64,000 bases of DNA from Timema cristinae (lineage: Eukaryota > Arthropoda > Insecta > Phasmatodea > Timematidae): positions 3,849,007 through 3,913,006 of the forward strand of contig JBCFYV010000012.1 of NCBI GenBank assembly GCA_039000515.1. Direction: 5' to 3'. Shown piece after piece: positions 55,577 to 64,000 of the stretch. Position 1 is the stretch's first letter; the number at the start of each line of letters is the position of its first letter. A program made the translations under genes and the position numbers. Below the pieces are notes generated by a model that worked only from the letters and a program-made list of their open reading frames with translations, was not told where the DNA came from and made no database searches.

Positions 55577-56509
55577 ACTTAGTTAAGCTTGATTCAAATA
55601 GTCATTTTTTTTCAGTTTGTACACACTTGGCACGGTTTATATATATCTTGGCTAATTTTTCTTCTATACTGTGTATAGCCTATTTAATTTAGGTTAGAAG
55701 ATTAATTATATAAATTAAAAGAAAGCTAGAATTCAAATGTAGTGGTGCTCTCGATGTTGGAGGTGTGTTTGTTTTTGCTCCACTCCATGTGGCATTTTTA
55801 TTAAAAAACATATCACTCTTCGAAATAATCTTTCTTATGGCAGGGTTTCACATCCGGTAACTATTGGGGCAATAGCCAATCATAATGCACTTATGTAAAG
55901 TTTCCCTTAAAATAGCTCATTTGGGATGTGCACATGCCCAATACAGCCAAAACACACAATTTTGACAAGTTTGAATGTTGACCATGCCAAACCTTGGCAG
56001 GAGTTTTGCCGGTCAGGACTACTGTCAGGCTTCTATTAATATATAATGCTGTTATCACAGCTTCTGATCAATGATATTTTGAAATATTTACACTAAGTAA
56101 CATACACTGCACACCCTCCAAGAGTGTTCTATTTATGCATTCACTTACTGTTTTGAGAGGGTGTACGTACATCAGATAGTTTATTCGAACGACCTGGAAA
56201 ACGAGGAAAAGTCAAGGAATTTGCTTGATCAGGGAAAAGTCAGGGAATTTGATTACATTTATGGAATTTTTACATAGTCACTAAAATAATAGGCCCACGC
56301 TACACTCATTTACAATAATCAACTGTCAAAAAACATTTTTCTTCACTGCAAATTTATTTTAGTACAGGTGTGCATCTTGAATATACTAATCTCATTTCCC
56401 AAAATCGATATGGGATTTTCACCTAATCTTTCAACCCCTCTATTGTGTCTTCACCCAAAGTTGAGTCATTAGTTTGATAGACCTTGTAAGCCGATCTTTT
56501 AATGTGACT
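55577..56509. other. stretch without a recognised gene
   Basis: Moderately AT-rich. A phrase near 56195-56270 (GGAAAA-TCAGGGAATTTG repeated) recurs near 56990 (GGAAAAGTCAGGGAATT), a small dispersed repeat. Confidence 0.4.
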
Positions 56510-56523
56510 ATATGATCTAACTA

Positions 56524-56802
56524 GGTGACCTGGCGGTCTAGGGGTAAGGTGTCAGACTTCTATGCTGACGGCCGGGGTTCAATCCTGGTCCCGGCAAAGA
56601 TTTATCTGATTACCAAACCCTTCCTTCACCTCTGACAAGATATCTTGTGAATGTGGGGAATGCCAGGCCTCCACCGTGGTTCGGATTCCACGTTAAACTG
56701 TAGGTCCTTCATTTCATCTCACAATCACCCTACCATTACACATTAGCGTAAGTGCGTATAACCTGAACGGTAGTAAGACGCGGTGCTAATAATAATAATA
56801 AT
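56524..56802 (+). repeat. tRNA-derived SINE (type I), full length, 14-bp target duplication
   Basis: ATATGATCTAACTA flanks both sides (56510-56523, 56803-56816). The head reads GGTGACCTGGCGGTCTAGGG with the B box GGTTCAATCC, and the tail ends GGTAGTAAGACGCGGTGC then a TAA tract. It is the only full type I copy on the plus strand and can serve as the family reference. Confidence 0.95.
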
Positions 56803-57059
56803 ATATGATCTAACTAAATCCAACTTGGAATGCACGATCAAACGGCCCATTGCTATAGGCTGACATCCTTTAACCCCTTCATAAAGTGTTACTATTTCAA
56901 AATGTGTGTGTGTCTAAAAATATTATTACATTGAGTTGAGATGTTAATACAATAATTTTTATAATATAATTACTGGAAAAGTTGGAAATTGGCTCTGGAA
57001 AAGTCAGGGAATTAAAAAAAAAAGTTTGGCGGACACCCTGTTCAAATTCTATAGGGCTT

Positions 57060-57310
57060 ACCTTTGGATTAAAAGTGTTTTCTCATCTCTGAAGATATGT
57101 ATTCACCACCTCGGTCACACCTGAAGAAGCTTATTCTTTCATTAAAATGAACAGTGGCTAGAGCTTCATACTTCTTAAAACACTCAAATACCTTCTTAAT
57201 CATATAAACATGGGTAGGCCTAAAGTGCCTATAATTATCACTTACCATCTGATGTAGTGCTGACCAGACCCTTGATATCACTGTGAACAGATAAGCTGCA
57301 AGAGGCTATT
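57060..57310 (-). pseudogene. Copia integrase fragment
   Basis: On the minus strand SVHSDIKGLVSTTSDGK (first catalytic Asp) is followed, after a frameshift, by KVFECFKKYEALATVHFNER and ISFFRCDRGGEYISSEM (second Asp with GGEY). It is related to but clearly different from the integrase at 29600-29886, so it comes from another Copia copy. Confidence 0.85.
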
Positions 57311-57369
57311 TAGTTATTTTACTTTGGATAGAGGAAAACTAATCTATTGGTAATGAAAACACGCCAAAG

Positions 57370-57830
57370 ATCTATTTGGAAACAAATCATTAGAGGCATT
57401 TTTAAAATATATCCAAATTTTGAAAAACCCTTGAATTAATTTTTATTCCAAAAACAACTACACATTGTTATTTGTAATGTAAAACACTCACAAGATACCC
57501 CTTTGGGACCAAATTGTTAAAACCGTTTTTCTTAAATGTCAAGTTCTTAGAAAATCAGTAATCAGTAAACTACTCTTGAACAACATTTTAGTCACTAAAT
57601 AAGTATACAATGGTATTTGTCATGTAAAACACTCCCAAAATACCCATTTGAAACCAAATCACCAAAGCTATTCTAAAAATATTTAATGTTTTTGAAAAAA
57701 TCATTTATAAGTTAACTACCCATAAACATCTTTTTATTCAAAAACAAACATACAGTTTTATTTAATATGTAAAACACTACCAAGATATCCATTTGTAACT
57801 AAATCACTATCGCCCTTGTAAAAATATTTT
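57370..57830. repeat. tandem array of ~145-bp units (inverse of 1460-2200)
   Basis: ACCAAATTG, ACCAAATCA and ACTAAATCA occur at 57508, 57653 and 57798, exactly 145 bases apart. GTTAACTACCCATAAAC and TGTAAAACACT-CCAAGATA recur with them. A partial fourth unit starts near 57381. Confidence 0.78.
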
Positions 57831-57831
57831 A

Positions 57832-58030
57832 CCAGCCTCTGTGGTCTCGTGTTATACTAAACTGCAGAGCACCGGGAGATCGAAGTTCGATTCCAATCGG
57901 GTACACTGAGAGTGGTTTTTCATAAAAATTGTTTTCCACTTTCTCTACATTACACCTACATCTCTAACCCATTAGCGTAACTAGTACATAGGCGTTTAAC
58001 CCAAACAGGTAGTAAGACGCGGTGAGAAAC
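57832..58030 (+). repeat. SINE, second head type, with type I tail
   Basis: A tRNA-like head ends in a consensus B box (GTTCGATTCC, 57886-57895). The body CTGAGAGTGGTTTTTCAT and ATTTTCCACTTTC is followed by the tail AACCCAAACAGGTAGTAAGA / CGCGGTG. This is the best-preserved copy of the type II head. Confidence 0.75.
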
Positions 58031-58457
58031 ATAAACTGTGAGTATACACTCACACTTGGTTGTCTCTATACTGTTAATACAACCTCACCAAGGAGGCTAA
58101 AACATGCTTATGAAATTATAAAACATTATTGAGGACTCGTTAAAAAGATTAGCATTGTTACTTGCTCGTTGAAGTGTGGTAGTTCTAGAGAAATTCACGT
58201 GCAAGAATAGTTAAAAAATACTGTTACAATTTTAAAATAAGAATTAAGTTTGATAACATTATTTTTTGTTTATTAACTGTATTGAGCATAATTATTGAGA
58301 CAGGAACTACTTGCTAGCTAGTGAATCATACTATTTAATTTTTGTAATTTTTAAAAGTATTTTCTAATGGATTGGTTGATGACCCAAATAAAACTAGTAT
58401 AGATTTTTAAGATATATTTAAATATATTGTTTTTTATTAGGCCTATGTTTTTTCTCA

Positions 58458-58690
58458 TCACGTTTTAGTAGCCATTCAGGTTGCACACATGCATTCATTA
58501 TTTATGCTAATAGAATAGTAATAAGTATAGTAGACTTTAAGAGGAAATGTACCCACATTTAAGAGGAGGAAGGGTGGATAACTATTTAGTTAAAACATCC
58601 TCGCCCATTTCGATACACCTGACCGGGATTCGAACTCCAATAGTCCCATAACTGGCAATCCATTATAACACAGCATGACACAGTAAGCAA
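58458..58690 (-). repeat. SINE-like element, type II head
   Basis: On the minus strand the B box GGAGTTCGAATCCC and the tail (AACC-GAATGGCTACTAAAAC) are visible. It stands head-to-tail with the next copy. Confidence 0.6.
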
Positions 58691-58769
58691 TGTGACCACC
58701 AATAATGTTTACATATTCTCATATTCACATTATATTGTTTTAAATAGTATAACATTTTCATCGAGTTTT

Positions 58770-58985
58770 TGTCACTACGTCTCACAACCCATCAGGGTTA
58801 TAAATATCTGAACTATAAATAAATTGTTTGTGTCAAGTATGAAGAAGCTATACTTGAGATAACATGCACCCTCATTTACACGGAGGGTGAGTGGAAAGCC
58901 ACCTGTAAAAACAACACTCTCAGCACGCCTGACCGGGATTCAAACTTCGATTTACCTCTTACTCCTTAGACCATCCAATCACTGA
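58770..58985 (-). repeat. SINE-like element, type II head
   Basis: On the minus strand GAAGTTTGAATCCCGGTCAG is the B-box region, and GAGACGTAGTGAC ends the tail. Confidence 0.6.
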
Positions 58986-58999
58986 AGCTGACTTCATGG

Positions 59000-59252
59000 T
59001 TGTGTTCTTACCATACTGGTGGCACGTGGACTAAGTATCAAGTTCATGTAGTCCTGTTTACTGATAACAGGAAGGTCAAGGTTTAAATAATGGTTGGGTG
59101 TATTGAGAGTGGTTCTTTATAACTAATTTTCCACTTTTCCTTCCACACAATTATTAATACCTTCCCTCTGAACTTTACCTTATTCATCCCTGCCACATTA
59201 GTGTAATTAAAATGCAAATAGGCCGCATGGGTAGTGAAATGCGGGGCAAAAT
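59000..59252 (+). repeat. SINE-like element, type II head
   Basis: The head contains AGGTCAAGGTTTAAATAATG, then TTGAGAGTGGTTCTTTA and ATTTTCCACTTTTCC. The tail is GGGTAGTGAAATGCGGGG. The frame on the other strand is not coding. Confidence 0.55.
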
Positions 59253-59929
59253 AAAAGTGTGTCAATTCCCCACCCCTCCCTCTACTTATTCTCGATACAG
59301 CACTGTATATTTTTTTGCCCCTTTATTATATTTTAGTCCAGATTCAACTGGCTACTGGTAACACATTTTCACTTCTGACAAGTGTATTGTATTGTCACAC
59401 AAAATGAACTAAATAAACTAAGGTTCTAGGTTGGGGAAGTTTGAATGGCTTCGGACTACTCCCCTCCTTACCCCTTTCCCCCCTATTTCAAAACTGCATT
59501 AGTGAAAGAGCTTTAAAATACGTCAAAAGTTTTCTGTAAGATAGAGGAGTAAAAATAAAATCTTGCTGAGAAAAGTTACATGGATCTACCTCCTTGAGGG
59601 TTTGTCCCCTTTTGAGGCCTCTAACATCAAACACAGGGGTCACTTGGTTTATAAAAGTTGTGGGGGAAGCTCCTTAAAGATAAAACTAATACATTTGTCA
59701 ATATAAAGTAAATTTGAAGTGTGATGATTATTCCGACCACTGCAACAGCCATAATAAGTTTGACATACATTTTTTAAGAGCACTCATTTTGTATACAGGT
59801 TCCAATAGTTGACCAGGGTGGTTAATTAGTGGTGTTTTGCTGGTCAAGCTTTGGGTAGTTAGTATTTGATGTTTATTTAGAAACTCTTTGCGAATGTGTT
59901 TAATTCTATTTGCAGAAACTAAACTAAAA

Positions 59930-62527
59930 TGGAAACGGAAGATTTTTTTTTATTTCTCAGAAGAAGCCGTGCAAGCTGCTATATTATTATTAGCACCGCG
60001 TCTTACTACCCGTTCGGGTTATACGCACTTACGCTAATGTGTAATGGTAGGGTGATTGTGAGATGAAATGAAGGACCTACAGTTTAACGTGGAATCCGAA
60101 CCACGGTGGCGGCCTGGCATTCCCCACATTCACAAGATGTCTTGTCAGAGGTGAAGGAAGGATTTGGAAATCAGATAAATCTGTGTCGGGACCAGGATTG
60201 AACCCCGGCCGCCAGCTCAGAAGTCTGACACCTTACCCTAGACCGCCAGGTCACCCAAGCTGCTATAGAAGCAGTAAGGTGTAATAACTCTGGATTTAGA
60301 GAAGCTGTGCGAAAATTTGGTGTTCCCCACAGTACACTATTTAACAAAGTTAAAGTTCATGTTCCAGGACAACAAAGGATGGGAAGAATTACTTATCTTA
60401 CACCAGAAGAGGAAAACATGCTGGTTGCTTGGATTCAAGCTAAAATAAATCCCTTTGAAACGATCATCTTTTCAGAAGACAGTGCAAGACATTGTGAAGG
60501 AAGACAACAGGCTTACTCCATTTACAGATGGAAAACCTGGTAAAAAAAAGTTTAAATCTTTTTCTAGGCAGGTATCCTGAGCTTACAGAATGTCATGCTG
60601 GAAGTATAAATACAGCTTGTGCATCAGTAACAGAGGACAGAATTCAAGAGTGGTTTCAAGGCCTAAAGTCATATTTAGAGGAGGAAGGAGCAGTTAACAT
60701 CCTTAGTCACTCGAAAACTGAAGAGTCTGGATTTGAAACATGTTTCAAAACAGGCAAAGTTCTAGAATTCATTGTTTTTGACAACCTAAATGAAGTCAAG
60801 AGTGGACATGGAAAAAAAGCTATTACATTGATGGCCAACTTTAATGCAGCTGGAGAAACTGTTTTTTTCCAATTATTGTGTTACCTTTACAGAAAATATC
60901 AAGAGAAATCTCACAACATTTGAATGAAGAATGGGGAATGGGGAATAGAACGCTCTAAAAAATGTTAGATGACTGGTAGTCTTTACTTTGAGTATATTGC
61001 TAATGTTTTTCTATGATGGCTTAAAAGAAGAAATGCCATATTTCCTGTTCTACTATTAATTGATTTACATCGATTTCATCTCACATATAAAGTTTCAAGG
61101 TTTTGTGCAGAATATAGGATCTTACAGTTTGCAATGTATTCAAATGCTACTAATTTACTGCTACCAGCTGATGGAGCTATATTTCGTCCATTCAAGTCTG
61201 GATGGCTTAATGCAGTATACAACTGGAAGAGGAAAACGGGCAACAAAGCAGTTAAAAAGGCTGTGTTTGGCCAACTTATTGAGACTGTCTTTGAATAACG
61301 AGCCTTCTCTCAACTGTAATCAGTTGGTTTAGAAAATGTGGACTGTATCCTTTTGATCCTTTGGCGGTAGACTACAACAGGTGTATGTATATCTGACAAA
61401 TCTAGGATTTGTCCTCCAACTGGGTGTTTTGGAACTAATGCTATTGGATTGGTCAAACCAACAACATTTGATGTCAAGCATCTTTTGTATTTGGAGTCTC
61501 TTATGAAATGAGGACGAGTTGAATAGTTTAGAAAGGCAGAAAATACACGATGGGAAGGCGAAAGTATTGCACCAGAGCTGATTGAGGTTTGGAAAACAAT
61601 TCCTATGAAATGCATCCAAAAGTTGACTACACAGTCTATTCTCACTAATCACATAGGGGCTGATGATGCTGAAAACCAGAATAACAAAGATGATGGTGTA
61701 AACCAGATCAACAAAGATGTTGATAAAAATCAGATTGCAAAAAGTAGTCGTGAAAATCTGATTGATAGTGGAATGCTTACTATAGGCCAAGTCTAACTAC
61801 ACCTTCAAAATTAAATGAATTTAAGGGTAAAGCCATTAGCCAAGCCTTTGTTATCCATATTTTGTAGCCTTCTGACTATCCATAAAGGTAAATAGCATAA
61901 AGAGGGCGATAGTACCATATGCAACTAATTCAAGAAAGTGGCTTGAGCGAAATGAACACATACAAATGGTAAAAAGTAGAAAGATGATTTTAAAAGGGTT
62001 AGAATTGAAGAGTAAAGAAAGCAAACTCAAAAAGAAATGTAGCACATACAGAAACCAAAAAAGAGAAAAATCGAATCAACAGTTTAAGAAAATGACAAGC
62101 GGGTTGAAAGTGAAAGCATTGTGGATGATGCTTCTTTGGGAATTGAGGATGAAGATGACAATGAGGGCAAAATTGAAGATGAAGATGGAAATGAAGAGTT
62201 TGAGAAAATGAAGACAACCGAACGCATAAAGATAAAAGTGAACAGCAAACATTTAAGGAAGGAGATTTTGTTCTAGTTTTATTTGCAGGAAAAAAGTTGT
62301 CACATATGTTTGTGTGTGTTGTACAGCAAGTTTTCAATGATGATGAGATAGAGGTCATGGAGATACGATGTTGTGAAAAGAACAACATTATTTTTAGAGC
62401 AGATGAAAATGATCTAAGTGTTGTAAACACTAATCAAATAATATCAATGTTGTCATCACCAACATATGCAACAATTGGGGAACAGTTGAGATACCTCTTC
62501 CAAAATCTGTTTAATATTGGCAAATAA
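59930..62527 (+). pseudogene. pogo/Tigger-type transposase (HTH_psq + DDE_1), broken
   Basis: Before and after the SINE the frame reads SEEAVQAAIEAVRC, then SGFREAVRKFGVPHSTLFNK (HTH_psq DNA-binding domain). TPEEENMLVAWIQ follows, then RIQEWFQGLKSYLEEE. The first catalytic block reads TEESGFETC where (D)E(T/S)GF is usual, so the first Asp is Glu. TGKVLEFIVFDN with EVKSGHGKKAITLMANFNAA is typical of the DDE_1 family. After a shift come IANVF, VLLLIDLHRFH (second Asp kept), LLPADGAIFRPFKSGWLNAV (third acidic residue kept) and CGLYPFDPLAVDYNRC. The C-terminal tail (GDFVLVLFAGKKLSH, 62265-62520) is also present. Several frameshifts and stops make it inactive. Confidence 0.88.
59984..60255 (-). 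repeat. tRNA-derived SINE (type I) with 12-bp target duplication, inside the pogo gene
   Basis: CAAGCTGCTATA precedes (59972-59983) and follows (60256-60267) the SINE and is itself coding sequence of the transposase. The copy is full length with a short TTA tract. It proves the family retrotransposed after the pogo element arrived. Confidence 0.96.
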
Positions 62528-62884
62528 AAGTCAATGCTTTATTTTTTTAAAACAGTGTAGCCTAGACTTTAGATTTCATAAATAATTAATAACATTTTGC
62601 ACAACATTTATATTTTGTATTTTAATTTGATAAGACTGAAACTATTTTTGTGAGTTTTTGGTAAATTTATAGGACACACTGGTTAATTATTGGCGAAATT
62701 TACATCCAAAACTTAAACTCTCTGTATGTTTTTTAAAAACTATATAAACCATACTTTTATTTTTAAAATGATCTATAAAATATAAGGATAATTTTATACC
62801 ATTACAATATTAAAAATAATATATTATCAATTTATTTTAGCATTGTGAATACATATATAGATTGTTTGGATGGTCAACTATTGG

Positions 62885-63234
62885 TTCCATCTCCTGATAT
62901 AGATTTACCTTGTTTTTATTTTGAAAATATGTTACTAACTGATTCAGATTTGATTCACTGTAAGAACCAAAAGTATATTGCTTTTAAATGTGGTTTGTTT
63001 ATTTTAACTAAAAGCTAAATCAATTGCTGTGGGTATTTTTGCTGCTTTTGTACTAGAATATATAATAGTTACAGTTGTATAATTTTCTAATGATCAAGGT
63101 ACAGCTGCACTTTAGAATCATAAATGCATTACCAAAATAATCAAGGTTTGGACAAGACGGCTCCGCCCAAAATCACTGCTTTAACCCATGCAAACTAACT
63201 TGTATTATCATCTCATGCAATATTTTTTTTTCAG
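62885..63234. other. end of the large intron
   Basis: An open stretch of about 45 codons (to 63018, including LLVPSPDIDLPCFYF) has no match I recognise and may be chance. The intron closes with a strong acceptor (TTTTTTTTCAG, 63224-63234). Confidence 0.4.
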
Positions 63235-64000
63235 GACTTATGCCCAAAATAAGGCGGCTAAGGAAAGGTGTTGTCCCTTCTATTTTCCCATGGAAGAAAC
63301 CAGACAAAGACCCGCCCATTGAAGAAGGTTTTTCGATAGCAAGGCAGAGCATGCAAGCAATAACAAACATTACTGACAATGATTCATGTTCTGTTGAATC
63401 TGAGCCTGTATGGTACAAGAAAGAAGCCATATCTATAGCTGAAGTGGACCTATACACTCAGGCAGATGAACTATTGAAAGAGGTGCTACACACACATGTT
63501 GCTTCTAAGTATACACAAACTGAGGCTAGTATTGATTTGGCAACTGTTTCTATCTTTAATTTCAAAAATAATCCAGAAGCAATCTTCTTTTATACAGGCC
63601 TCAGCTCATATGCAAAGTTTATGCGAGTGTTCCACACCTTTGGGCCTGCTGTCCACCAGATGACCTACAAGTGGAGTCAGGTTATTTGTATCAGTGCTGA
63701 AGACCAATTTTTCCTTACATTAATGAGACTGAGAAGAAACACTCCTGACTTTGAACTATCAATGTTTTTTGGTATCAGCAAAACAATGGTTTTTAACATC
63801 ATTGTTACTTGGATAAACTTTATTGCGATTCAGTGGTCACATCTTGATGCTTGGCCACCAAAGAACTTAGTGGCGCAATTTTTGCCGAAAATGTTTCGCT
63901 GTTCAGATACCAAAACTATTTTGGTAATTGATAGAGCAGCAAATACTACTGTACTGAAAAATTGCAGCCAACAGGTCCACATTGAGCGACTAATAGGATT
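63235..64000 (+). CDS. THAP/DDE_Tnp_4 gene, exon 2: end of THAP, HTH_Tnp_4 and truncated DDE core (runs off the window)
   Basis: After the acceptor the frame is open for 254 codons to the window end. Numbering from the ATG at 51478, residues 62-80 complete the THAP domain (GVVPSIFPW). An acidic linker follows (84-150). FYTGLSSYAKFMRVFHTFGP (180-198) is the segment usual before the helix-turn-helix. SAEDQFFLTLMRLRR (215-229), then LSMFFGISKTMVFNIIVTWI (237-256), is HTH_Tnp_4. The DDE_Tnp_4 domain starts at ILVID (first catalytic Asp, D294). Only 18 residues later it reads VHIERLIG (the usual HVERxIG with the last Glu, E312). The segment of roughly 100 residues that normally carries the middle Asp is missing without a frame break. 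The protein could bind DNA but should not cut it. Such ISL2EU/Harbinger-related THAP transposases have been captured as host genes elsewhere. Confidence 0.82.

Larger units (their letters stand above)
59803..62884. mobile_element. pogo/Tigger-type DNA transposon, 3.1 kb, defective
   Basis: CCAATAGTTGACCA (59803-59816) has its exact complement at 62871-62884. The gene between is a pogo-type transposase. A SINE (59984-60255) splits the start of the frame. The TA dinucleotides expected as target duplication are not clear. Confidence 0.6.

Noticed and set aside
56524..56600. A true tRNA gene at the GGTGACCTGGCGGTC...GGTTCAATCC head
   Set aside because: The cloverleaf pairing is imperfect, the head is fused to a conserved tail, and the same unit is repeated with target duplications, so it is a SINE.
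61310..62430. Minus-strand frames of 111-153 codons
   Set aside because: They are antisense to the pogo transposase and show no domain of their own.
62885..63018. An extra exon of the THAP/DDE gene (LLVPSPDIDLPC...)
   Set aside because: Joining 51661 directly to 63235 completes the THAP motif in phase, leaving no place for an exon between them.

Overview
The window looks like AT-rich nuclear DNA from an insect, most likely a hemipteran. I infer this from long intergenic stretches, spliced genes, insect-type Copia, hAT, pogo and piggyBac-like elements, and the palindrome TAGGCCTA recurring far above chance. No species is claimed. There are two 100-N assembly gaps (24300-24399 and 43199-43298). 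Most of the sequence is transposable-element DNA of different ages, often nested.

Host-type genes are few. (1) At 6453-6698 a complete 81-codon frame for a small tail-anchored membrane protein follows a strong splice acceptor. (2) At 26109-26208 (minus) there is an internal exon of ribosomal protein S29 with both splice sites. (3) At 51478-51661 there is a THAP zinc-finger first exon. Its splice phase and protein sequence continue into an open frame that starts at 63235 and runs off the window, giving a THAP + HTH_Tnp_4 + DDE_Tnp_4 gene with an 11.6-kb intron. Its nuclease core carries an in-frame deletion, as expected of a captured (domesticated) or dead transposase. (4) A MADF-domain exon lies inside that intron (52841-52970), and a weaker MADF-like frame lies on the opposite strand (55075-54937).

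Region by region: 1-283 holds a tRNA-derived SINE; 1460-2200 a tandem array of ~146-bp units; 3032-4075 a fold-back element with a second MITE inside; 5792-6351 a hAT MITE; 9794-12471 a 2.7-kb inverted-repeat element with a hAT MITE inside; 12923-13850 a TTAA-flanked MITE; 17113-17714 a long near-perfect hairpin. At 20698-23585 and 39831-41930 lie two inverted-repeat elements that each carry a decayed gene of the same poorly characterised family (RNase-H-like, DUF7869-type as far as I can judge). From 26990 to 35100 there is a nest: a decayed minus-strand Copia gag, then a plus-strand Copia with both LTRs, interrupted by a 2.9-kb inverted-repeat element that itself holds a SINE. From 51.9 to 63.2 kb the intron of the THAP gene holds a Harbinger-like MITE, several SINEs, a second ~146-bp array, a Copia integrase fragment and a pogo-type transposon split by a SINE with a 12-bp target duplication.

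The main points are the THAP/DDE gene with an intact frame and missing catalytic core, the two DUF7869-type transposon copies with terminal inverted repeats, and the satellite-like ~146-bp arrays. Coordinates of element ends are read by eye. Identifications rest on motif recognition, and no database search was possible.
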